From the NCBI GenBank assembly GCA_050008495.1, contig JBEKMN010000003.1:1-64000 (forward strand): a stretch of 64,000 nucleotides of DNA, in the 5' to 3' direction. A program made the translations under genes and the position numbers. Position 1 is the stretch's first letter; each line of letters begins with the position of its first letter. The notes under the pieces are model-generated. The model had not been told where the DNA came from and ran no database searches. It saw only the letters and a program-made list of their open reading frames with translations. Positions 44,631 through 51,884 of the stretch are shown here, piece after piece. The DNA comes from CAVROP01 sp050008495. GTDB taxonomy: Bacteria; Acidobacteriota; Terriglobia; UBA7540.

Positions 44631-45575
44631 TTAATCCTCCTCGGCGTGAAACGGAAACCTCGAGCGTACGGCCAGGATGTGAGCCTTGGCGCCCGGCTCC
44701 GAGCTGTTGTAGAAGCCGACCGTGCAATTCAGGCGGAAGAAATACGCATCGCCGGCATGGGCTTCGTGCAAGCCTTCTACGCCGTCTTCTCCACCACCGG
44801 CGACGATCTTACCATGCCCATCCAGAATAAGATAAATCTCCTCCGCGGTTTCGTGATGGTGCGGGGTGTTTGTGCCTTCCGGCGCAAAATCCATCAAAAA
44901 GAGGCTGGTGACGACGTAGCCGGCGGCAATTCGGTCTCGCGTACTCTTCCGATCGCCGACCAGGAGCTTATAGAGAACGGACGAGGGGTGCCCTTCAACG
45001 GTTTGTTCCTTGACGTCATCCATGTTGGCCACCACGAGCTTGGGCGGCGGCTCGAGATTTGTCCCAGCAGGGATCCTGAACCCCATCACCAACACGCGGC
45101 AGGGCTGATCGGCGGAGGCGGAGATGGTGTGCGTGATCCCCGGAGGAAGATACATGAAGTCGTTCTTGCGAACCGGAGCTTTCTCTTCGCCGTAGTGTAG
45201 AATTCCGCTGCCTTCGAGGATGAAGTAAATCTGCTCCTCGCGCTCGTAGCTGACGGGACGGCAGGTTCCCTGCGGATCGACTTTGACCTCGGCGAAACGC
45301 GCGACGCTCCGGGCGATCCGGGCCGCCGAATCGCTCTCCCCGAATATCGGCAGGTAATGACAGTTGGCAGCGCTCAAGTCGGCGGCCTTCTCCGCGATGT
45401 CCGGCACGAAGCGGTGCACCCAGGTCGGCGCGACTTGAGCCGGGGAAGGGGAGCCGCACAGGCAAAGGGTGGCCGCCGCGAAAACAGCAGCCGTGAAGCC
45501 GGGAGCCCTGAGTGTGATCTTGACAAAGTACTGCAGATCCCGCACGACGCGCTTGACAAAAACGATTCGGCGCAT
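44631..45575 (-). CDS. Exported bicupin protein
   Basis: A 314-aa protein with two cupin domains. The first (about residues 95-175: EEQIYFILEGSGILHYGEEK, FMYLPPGITHTI) and the second (about 215-305: PHHHETAEEIYLILDGHGKI, HAGDAYFFRLN) show the double-stranded beta-helix pattern. The second retains the HHHE metal-binding motif and the first is degenerate at that place. It may be a metal-dependent dioxygenase or sugar isomerase, or a sensor. The N-terminus (VVRDLQYFVKITLRAPGFTA) ends in a hydrophobic signal segment. It resembles the opening of ADOP permeases such as the gene just upstream. Confidence 0.8.
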   Translation of the reverse strand: MRRIVFVKRVVRDLQYFVKITLRAPGFTAAVFAAATLCLCGSPSPAQVAPTWVHRFVPDIAEKAADLSAANCHYLPIFGESDSAARIARSVARFAEVKVDPQGTCRPVSYEREEQIYFILEGSGILHYGEEKAPVRKNDFMYLPPGITHTISASADQPCRVLVMGFRIPAGTNLEPPPKLVVANMDDVKEQTVEGHPSSVLYKLLVGDRKSTRDRIAAGYVVTSLFLMDFAPEGTNTPHHHETAEEIYLILDGHGKIVAGGGEDGVEGLHEAHAGDAYFFRLNCTVGFYNSSEPGAKAHILAVRSRFPFHAEED

Positions 45576-45621
45576 GTATCAACTCCTTTACTAAGCGTTA
45601 CATAGTATTGTGTCGTACCCA

Positions 45622-45732
45622 CCCCCTCACCCGGCGCTGCGCGCCACCCTCTCCCGTGAGGGGGCGAGGGTATAAACTCGAGTTATTCCTCCTCTCGCCC
45701 GCTTGGGGGAGAGGGGGCGGGGAGTGAGGGGG
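45622..45732. repeat. 72-bp element, rearranged copy D
   Basis: Two half-elements face each other: CCCCCTCACCCGGCG with CCCTCTCCCGTGAGGGGG (45622-45670), then CTCTCGCCCGCTTGGGGGAG through GAGTGAGGGGGT (45690-45732). The central GGCTGATGAAAGCGCC word is missing. It sits between the first ADOP gene and the bicupin gene. Confidence 0.6.
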
Positions 45733-45827
45733 TGATGTCACTTAATTCTGCAATCCTCAGTAGGAGCTTATTCTACATCTAAGGTCGTCGCATCTGACTA
45801 ATGACTGAGAACTGATGACCGAGAACT

Positions 45828-48242
45828 TCATTCATACCGCAGCGCCACCATGGGATCAACTTTCATGGCTCGACGCGCGGGCAGGTAACTGGCAGTGAGG
45901 ACGACACCCAAAAGAACGAACGTCACGGTGGCGAACGTGAGGGGATCATAGGGGCTGATGCCGTAGATCGAACTACTGAGCAGGTGCGCCATACCGAGGG
46001 CCAACGCCATTCCCACGGCGCCGCCGACCATCAGCAGGCGAAACGCTCCGCTCGCCACCAAACGTAAAACCTCGCGCTGCGGAGCACCCAATGCCAATCG
46101 CAGGGCAAATTCGGTGGTGCGCTGAGCCGCCGAATAGGAGATCACTCCATACAGACCCACGCTGCCCATCGAGAGGGCCATGAAGGCGAAGATGACCATA
46201 AGGGCCACGACCACCCGGCCGCCGGCGAGCGCGAGCGAGAGGCGCTCGTCCATGGTGCTGACGTCGGTCAGGGGCAAATCGGGATCGACCGCGCTCAGGG
46301 CCTTGCGGACTGCGGCGACAAGCGAAGAGGTCTCGCTGCGGCTGCGGACCAGAAGGTATTCGCTGCTCCACGGCGCTTGCATGTAGGGAATATAGATCTC
46401 GGGGTTGCTCGGTTCGTTCACTCGGAAGCTCTTCAAGTTGTTTACGACGCCCACGATTTCGAGAGCGATCGGTTGCGCGGGCCCGTTGCGGCCCGGAACA
46501 AGTTCTGAAATCAGCAGGAGCCTGCCCAAGGGATCGCCGGTTAAGAAGAATTTCTCAGCCAGCCTGCGATTGACAATTACCACCGGGGTTGAACCCTGGC
46601 GGTCGTCTTCGCTGAAGGCGCGCCCTTTTAATACCCTAAGACCGAGGGTGTGGAAAAATCCGGCGCTGATAACCTGGTAATTTGCGACGCCGGAAGCATT
46701 CGCCGCGGCCGGGTCTCTACCGTCGACACGAAAAGGCTGGCCGTTTTCGAAGTTCATGGGCGACAGGCCGCTAGAGATTGCGGCGTCCTCGACGCCGGGG
46801 ATGGCGCGAACCTTTTCCAGCAATTGCGTATTGAACGAGCGTACGCGATCCGCATCGGCATACTGCGGCGCAGGTAGCGACATGTGGGCGGTCAGCAGGC
46901 CCCGGCTGGGAAAGCCCGGATCCACCTCAGACAGACGTATGAAGCTGCGCAGGCTGAGGCCGGCGGTCACCATGAGCACCACCGATAGTGCCAGTTCCGC
47001 CATCACCAGGCCATTCCGCAGGCGGATCTGCTTTCGATCGCCCACCGTGGTGTGACCTGCCGCTTTGACGTGTTCGATCAAATTCGCGGCGGTTGTCCGC
47101 CAGGCGGGGACGAATCCGGAAATCACCGTCGAGGCCACGCAGAGTGCTACGGCGAACTCAAGCACCAGGCGGTTGATTTCGATAGGCGCCAGGCCCGGCG
47201 CCTGAAGGACCGGGAGAGTCGCCAAGTAGCGCACCGCGGCAAAGGCCAGCAGCAGGCCCAGTGCGCCGCCCAGCACGGCCAAGAGAAGAGTTTCCGCCAG
47301 CAGTTGCCGTACCACCCGCCAGCGGCTGGCTCCGAAGGCGAACCGGACCGCAATTTCCTTTTGGCGCGTGGTGGCGCGGGCGAGGAGCAAGTTGGCCACG
47401 TTCACACAGGCCAGCAGCAGCACCACAGACACGATAACAAGCAAGAGCACCATCATCAACAGGACTCCCGGACCCGCCAAGGCCTGATGGAACTCCTGCG
47501 TGAGGGCGCTCCACTGCTTGTTGGTTTCCGGCGATTCGAGCGCGACTCGAGCCGCCAGCGTGCGCATTTCCTCGCCTGCCTGGGAGGCCGTGATGCCCGG
47601 CCTCATTCGCCCAACGACCAGCAGGTCGCGAGTCTGGCGGTCGGGCGCCGCGTTGAGATGGACTAGCGGCATCCAGACGTCCATCCGCCCCCAAAACTCG
47701 AAATCAGCGGGAGCAATGCCGATCACCGAGTACGATTCGCCGTTGAGGCGAACGGTTTTGCCCACGATATCCGCCGCCCCTGCAAATTGGGTTTGCCACA
47801 CTTCGTGGCTCAGGACGGTTACCCTGTTACCGTCCGGGCCGAAGTCCTCCGCCGAGAAAAACCGTCCTCGCTCAGGCCGCAGTCGGAAAGCGTCAAAGAA
47901 GTTCGAAGTGACGCGCGCTCCTGACACCTGAATGGGAGGGTTTCCGGACAGGGCAACGCTAGCCCTGCGAGCCGCGGCGAGCTGCTCGAAGGACTTGGCT
48001 TGGTCCCGCCAATCAAGATAGGTAGGAGCGGACACGGGGCTTCGACTGCCATCGGGCCTCGTTTCCCAGACCATCAGAAGACGGTCGGCGGCTTGGTAGC
48101 GCATGGGGCGCCACGCCACACTGAAGATCGTGGTATTGGCGCCGATGCCGAGGGCCAGCGTAATGATGGCGGCAGCAGTGAAGCTAGGATTCTTGGATAG
48201 CATGCGAGCGCCGTAGCGAAGGTCAGTAAACAGTGTGGTCAT
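45828..48242 (-). CDS. ADOP-type FtsX permease (first)
   Basis: A 804-aa inner-membrane protein of the MacB-like permease group called acidobacterial duplicated orphan permease. The order is TM1 (SFTAAAIITLALGIGANTT), a large extracytoplasmic MacB_PCD domain, three helices of FtsX domain 1 (with NVANLLLARATTRQKEIAVR), a second extracytoplasmic domain, FtsX domain 2 (EFALRLALGAPQREVLRLVA) and the hallmark tail VDPMVALRYE. No ATPase is adjacent, as usual for this family. The start at 48242 has GAGGA upstream. After TM1 the sequence IFSVAWRPMRYQ is shorter by several residues than the VVNxVLLRPLPY of relatives, so this region may be altered. The transported or handled substrate is unknown. Confidence 0.92.
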   Translation of the reverse strand: MTTLFTDLRYGARMLSKNPSFTAAAIITLALGIGANTTIFSVAWRPMRYQAADRLLMVWETRPDGSRSPVSAPTYLDWRDQAKSFEQLAAARRASVALSGNPPIQVSGARVTSNFFDAFRLRPERGRFFSAEDFGPDGNRVTVLSHEVWQTQFAGAADIVGKTVRLNGESYSVIGIAPADFEFWGRMDVWMPLVHLNAAPDRQTRDLLVVGRMRPGITASQAGEEMRTLAARVALESPETNKQWSALTQEFHQALAGPGVLLMMVLLLVIVSVVLLLACVNVANLLLARATTRQKEIAVRFAFGASRWRVVRQLLAETLLLAVLGGALGLLLAFAAVRYLATLPVLQAPGLAPIEINRLVLEFAVALCVASTVISGFVPAWRTTAANLIEHVKAAGHTTVGDRKQIRLRNGLVMAELALSVVLMVTAGLSLRSFIRLSEVDPGFPSRGLLTAHMSLPAPQYADADRVRSFNTQLLEKVRAIPGVEDAAISSGLSPMNFENGQPFRVDGRDPAAANASGVANYQVISAGFFHTLGLRVLKGRAFSEDDRQGSTPVVIVNRRLAEKFFLTGDPLGRLLLISELVPGRNGPAQPIALEIVGVVNNLKSFRVNEPSNPEIYIPYMQAPWSSEYLLVRSRSETSSLVAAVRKALSAVDPDLPLTDVSTMDERLSLALAGGRVVVALMVIFAFMALSMGSVGLYGVISYSAAQRTTEFALRLALGAPQREVLRLVASGAFRLLMVGGAVGMALALGMAHLLSSSIYGISPYDPLTFATVTFVLLGVVLTASYLPARRAMKVDPMVALRYE

Positions 48243-48255
48243 GTTTTGAATCCTC

Positions 48256-48334
48256 AATCGGCTAGTGGCTGGTTGCGAGCGGCTAGTGTCTAGTGATTAG
48301 ATTTCTAGCCACTAGCCACCAACCACTAGCCACT
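48256..48334. repeat. Inverted pair of GGCTAGTGGCTGG word repeats
   Basis: GGCTAGTGGCTGGTTGCGAG and GGCTAGTGTCTAGTG on the left face TAGCCACTAGCCACC and AACCACTAGCCACTGC on the right. They fill the gap between the two ADOP genes and would form a stem in their joint transcript. Confidence 0.7.
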
Positions 48335-48337
48335 GCT

Positions 48338-50866
48338 TTATTCGTACCGCAGCGCCACCATGGGATCGACCTTGGTTGCCCGGCGTGCCGGGAGGTAACT
48401 TGCCACGAGAGCGACGGCGAGCATGAGCAGCGATACGGCGATGAACGTTCCAGGGTCACCGGGTCTGACGCCCACCAGCATGCTCTGCAGAAGCCGGCTG
48501 AGTGCGAACGCCCCCACCACTCCTACCGCGATGCCTGCCAGGGTCAGTCGCAACCCATGCCGTACGACCGCAATCAGGACGTCGCGACGGGAGGCGCCCA
48601 GGGCCATGCGAATCCCCATCTCGCGCGTGCGCTGCGCCGCGCCAAACGAAACCACTCCGTAAACACCGACGGTGGCAAGCGTCAGCCCGAGGATTCCCAT
48701 GATGCCGGCGAGTGTGGCAGCCAGACGGAACATAAACAAACCTCCGAGTCCGTGAATCCCTTGCTGCATGGTGCCGGCGTTAAACACCGGGAGATCGGGC
48801 GCAAGCTGATGGATCTGGTCCTGTACGGCCAGAAGCAGACTTTCAGGCGCGGCCGTGGTTCTGACTTGCAGAGACAGAAACGGAGTGAAGTCTTGTGCGA
48901 ATGGGAGATAAAAATAGGGCTGCGGGTCGGCTGAAAAATGCCACAAGCTTTGGCCGTCGCGGGCCAAGCCGACCACCTCGATGAAAGGTCCGGCGTCGCT
49001 TTTCAAACTGAAGCGCTTGCCGACGGGATCCTGATTCGGCCAGAACTTCTTTGCCATCGACTGATTTACGATTGCCACCTGCCGCGCCGATTGGTCGTCG
49101 GAGTCCCGGAAGGTTCGGCCCGCGAGGAGGGCAATCCGCATAGTCTCAAAATAGGCGGGGTCAATGCTGTTGTACGAGACCTCCGGAGGCGGCTGCCCGG
49201 GGGGGAGGGGATGAGCCTCGACGTGAATGGGGCTGGCGGGACTGGGCATTTGCAGGGGAACGTTGAAGCTCAAACTGGCTGATTGGACGCCCGGCAAGGC
49301 TCGCACGCGACCCTTGAGTTCGCGGCAGAAAGCCTTGGCGCGTGTGTCGTCGTAGCCGATTTGGCGCAGGTCCAGCATGACGTTCAGCACGTGACCAGGA
49401 TCGAAGCCCAGATCCATGTGCTCGGCGCGCTCGAGGCTGCGCACGAAGAGGCCGGCGACAATCAAGAGCATCAGCGACCCGGCCACTTGGGCTACCAGCA
49501 GGGCACTGCGGATGCCATGGCTTCCCACGCCCGCGGAATCGTTTCGCCCACCTTCGTGCAATACGGTATTCACGTCCACTCGGCCGGCGCGCAAGGCGGG
49601 CCACACGCCCAGAAAGATTCCCGACAAAATTACAATCCCCAAGGTGTAGAAAAAGACTCGCCAATCAAGGGTGTAGTCCATGCGGAAAGCAACGCCGGAT
49701 GAGGTTGAGGTTACGGAATGAATCATTGCGCCACTGGCGCTGATCGCCCATTCTCCGAGGAGCACTCCTCCCATGCCCCCCAGGAGCGCCAGGAGGAGAC
49801 ATTCCGTGAGCATCTGGCGGATGAGCCGTCCGCGGCCTGCGCCCAGAGCGGCGCGAATGGCCATCTCACGCTGGCGCACCGTCGCCCGCGCCAGCAGGAT
49901 ATTCGCCACGCTCAGGCAGGCCAGCAGCAGGACGAGGGCGGGAAGAATCAGGAACAGACTGGCAATAACAGGAACGAAGTTGGTGACGAAGGGCGCCGGG
50001 CGTGCTAACCGCTCCGGAATGACGCGCATCGTGACGTCTTTATTTGTGGCGGGATATTGGGCTGCCAAGCGCTGCGCAATGACGGTCAAGGAACTCTGCG
50101 CCTGCGCAAGGCTGGTGTCGGGCTTCAACCGTCCGAGCACCATCAATTCCCGGTCGTGGCGGTCGGTCCAGAACGCGCTCGAGCCCTGGATTTGCGGCAG
50201 AGCATTGAGCGAAAGGTAGCCATCCATGTCGAAAGCAAACAGTGTGCCGTGAAACTCCCTTGGCGTGACCCCAATAACCATCGCCGGCAATCCATTCAAC
50301 AGCACGCGCTTGCCGACGAGACCGGCATCGCCTCCGAATCGTTTTTGCCAGAAAGCGTAGCCAAGCACCACCAGCAATTCTTCGCCGGGTTTTTCGCCTT
50401 CGCCAGGAAGCAGCAGCCGGCCAAGCAGCGGCTTCACCCCGAGGGCGGAAAAGTAATTGCCGGTTACAGCACTATAGGCGAACTCGCTCGCGACGCCGTC
50501 CGCACTGAGCCCGGCGCCGCCCACTGCGAAGGCAAACAGGCTGGAGAAAGTACCGGCCTGCTTTTCGAAATCCACCAGGTCAGGATAAGAGAAATTTGAA
50601 TCAGATGTTTCCTTGGGTTGAAAGGCCACAACGGTGATTTGCTCCGGATTCGGCACAGGGAGCGGACGCAGCAGCCATCCATTCAAGACGCTGAAAATCG
50701 CCGTGTTAACTCCGATGCCCAACGCCAGGGTGAGCGCCAGAACCGCGGAGATTCCACGCCACTTCGCGACCATGCGCAGGCCGTAGGCTGCATCCTGAAT
50801 GAGATTTTCAAGGTAGGTCGCTTTCTTCATGTTGGGCCTGAAGAGGCGAGATTGCGCTTGCGACAT
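48338..50866 (-). CDS. ADOP-type FtsX permease (second)
   Basis: An 842-aa permease with the same architecture as its neighbour: TM1 (GISAVLALTLALGIGVNTAI), MacB_PCD, FtsX domain 1 (SVANILLARATVRQREMAIR), a second extracytoplasmic domain, FtsX domain 2 (RTREMGIRMALGASRRDVLI) and the tail VDPMVALRYE. An internal ATG at 50830 (MKKATYLENLIQDAAYGLRM) fits the usual family N-terminus better than the first ATG; neither has a strong ribosome-binding site. It lies 95 bases upstream of the first ADOP gene and probably forms one unit with it. Its similarity to that gene is at family level, so the pair is not a recent duplication. Confidence 0.9.
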   Translation of the reverse strand: MSQAQSRLFRPNMKKATYLENLIQDAAYGLRMVAKWRGISAVLALTLALGIGVNTAIFSVLNGWLLRPLPVPNPEQITVVAFQPKETSDSNFSYPDLVDFEKQAGTFSSLFAFAVGGAGLSADGVASEFAYSAVTGNYFSALGVKPLLGRLLLPGEGEKPGEELLVVLGYAFWQKRFGGDAGLVGKRVLLNGLPAMVIGVTPREFHGTLFAFDMDGYLSLNALPQIQGSSAFWTDRHDRELMVLGRLKPDTSLAQAQSSLTVIAQRLAAQYPATNKDVTMRVIPERLARPAPFVTNFVPVIASLFLILPALVLLLACLSVANILLARATVRQREMAIRAALGAGRGRLIRQMLTECLLLALLGGMGGVLLGEWAISASGAMIHSVTSTSSGVAFRMDYTLDWRVFFYTLGIVILSGIFLGVWPALRAGRVDVNTVLHEGGRNDSAGVGSHGIRSALLVAQVAGSLMLLIVAGLFVRSLERAEHMDLGFDPGHVLNVMLDLRQIGYDDTRAKAFCRELKGRVRALPGVQSASLSFNVPLQMPSPASPIHVEAHPLPPGQPPPEVSYNSIDPAYFETMRIALLAGRTFRDSDDQSARQVAIVNQSMAKKFWPNQDPVGKRFSLKSDAGPFIEVVGLARDGQSLWHFSADPQPYFYLPFAQDFTPFLSLQVRTTAAPESLLLAVQDQIHQLAPDLPVFNAGTMQQGIHGLGGLFMFRLAATLAGIMGILGLTLATVGVYGVVSFGAAQRTREMGIRMALGASRRDVLIAVVRHGLRLTLAGIAVGVVGAFALSRLLQSMLVGVRPGDPGTFIAVSLLMLAVALVASYLPARRATKVDPMVALRYE

Positions 50867-50964
50867 TGTCTCGCGAATGCCGATGCGCTTCGAACCCCTA
50901 ACCGGCGGTCCGAGCTACCCGCCGACAGACAACATACCACAATTCCTATTCACTGTTGGGGGAG

Positions 50965-51006
50965 CCCTTGAAGCTGCCCTAGGGCGGCCACGAGGGTCGC
51001 CCGTAC
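50965..51006. repeat. Degenerate GGGCGGCC hairpin repeat
   Basis: GCCCTAGGGCGGCCACGAGG followed by GTCGCCCGTACG resembles the element at 55269-55318 and 20087-20138. Confidence 0.4.
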
Positions 51007-51021
51007 GATATGGCGCCGTCC

Positions 51022-51447
51022 CTATCTGCCCAGAAGGCAGTGGGCGCCGCGCGAAGCTAGCGCCTTATCAAAGGTGATGAGGATTCCCCCTGCTGCCTGT
51101 GCAACGGCGAGCAACCACGCATCAGCCCAAAGTTTGGAAGATGCCGTTCGTCCTGAGGCCTTTTCGCGGAACCGCCTTTGCGCCTCAGGTGGTTCCGAGA
51201 TGAAGACCACTCGATCGTCGTCATACAGACGGTCGTAGACGCGCCAGGCCGCGGCAATGGTCAGCGGCTTCCCGTCCATAACCGCTGCCGTGGTCATGAG
51301 ACGCAGAAAGCCAAGCTGCGTGAGGCGGGAGAATGCGATGGCGCCCGATTCCCCATCCCACCATCGCCTAGCCACCGCGGCATGGATATGTTCTGGCGCC
51401 GCCAGCGCGAGCCAAACATTGATGTCAGGGAAATTCAATGAGTTCAT
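51022..51447 (-). CDS. PIN-domain toxin (VapC-like)
   Basis: A 141-aa PIN-domain ribonuclease, the toxin half of a type II toxin-antitoxin pair. Acidic residues expected at the metal site are visible in FPDINVWLALA (Asp8), near GESGAIAFSRLTQLGFLRLM, in WADAWLLAVAQAAGG and in ILITFDKAL. This pattern matches the group of VapC-like proteins that begin with LxDxNVWLAL. The start overlaps the antitoxin gene by 23 bases, as expected for translational coupling. It would cleave a specific RNA when freed from the antitoxin; the target is unknown. Confidence 0.9.
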   Translation of the reverse strand: MNSLNFPDINVWLALAAPEHIHAAVARRWWDGESGAIAFSRLTQLGFLRLMTTAAVMDGKPLTIAAAWRVYDRLYDDDRVVFISEPPEAQRRFREKASGRTASSKLWADAWLLAVAQAAGGILITFDKALASRGAHCLLGR

Positions 51448-51676
51448 AAGCCTCTTCGTTGGTGATCCGGATGCGCCGCCCTGCGGGACGGATCAAGGGT
51501 GGGTCAAGGCTGAGACGGCGGCGGGGCCGAGAGGTCTTGACTTCTTCAACCGCGCGCTCGATTCCCGCAAGGATGAGCTTGCGGGCAGAGCAGCCTTTCT
51601 GGGCAGCGGCTTCACGGACACGACGGTGAAGGTCGCGGGGCAGGTCGATGGAGGTGCGGATCGAGGAAGCTTTCAT
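51425..51676 (-). CDS. Ribbon-helix-helix antitoxin
   Basis: An 83-aa DNA-binding antitoxin paired with the PIN toxin. The RHH part lies at the start (IRTSIDLPRDLHRRVREAAA, about residues 5-45), and the C-terminal region (about 50-83, RRLSLDPPLIRPAGRRIRIT) would bind and block the toxin. I start at the ATG at 51676, not the longer frame at 51748, because a strong promoter ends at that position. With that promoter the message would start at or next to the ATG. Two palindromes overlap the promoter and probably bind the antitoxin dimer or the complex. Confidence 0.85.
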   Translation of the reverse strand: MKASSIRTSIDLPRDLHRRVREAAAQKGCSARKLILAGIERAVEEVKTSRPRRRLSLDPPLIRPAGRRIRITNEEAYELIEFP

Positions 51677-51677
51677 T

Positions 51678-51711
51678 CGCTCATTATGAGCGTGTGACTT
51701 AAATAAGTCAA
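51678..51711 (-). promoter_or_regulatory. Toxin-antitoxin promoter with two palindromic operators
   Basis: On the minus strand TTGACT (51711-51706) and CATAAT (51688-51683) are separated by exactly 17 bases. One perfect palindrome, CGCTCAT-T-ATGAGCG (51678-51692), covers the -10. A second, TGACTTA-AA-TAAGTCA (51695-51710), covers the -35. The start codon is at 51676, seven bases past the -10, so the transcript would be leaderless or nearly so. The arrangement fits autorepression by the RHH antitoxin. Confidence 0.75.
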
Positions 51712-51739
51712 ATGAGCCTTGCTGCCAATCAGTCCGGGA

Positions 51740-51811
51740 CCCCCTCACCCGGCCTGCGACGGCTGATGAAAGCGCCGTTGCGGGCCGCCCTCTCCCCCAA
51801 GGGGGAGAGGG
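51740..51811 (+). repeat. 72-bp CCCTCTCCC element, copy E
   Basis: CCCCCTCACCCGGCCTGCG, GGCTGATGAAAGCGCCGTT and the CCCTCTCCCCC-AA-GGGGGAGAGGG hairpin occur in the same order as copies B and C. It lies between the toxin-antitoxin promoter and the third ADOP gene. Confidence 0.85.
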
Positions 51812-51884
51812 TTTACCTGGTCTGTCCTTGCATCCTGAATCCCGAACCCCATTGGCTGAGGGCGATAGCAGATGGCTGATAACT

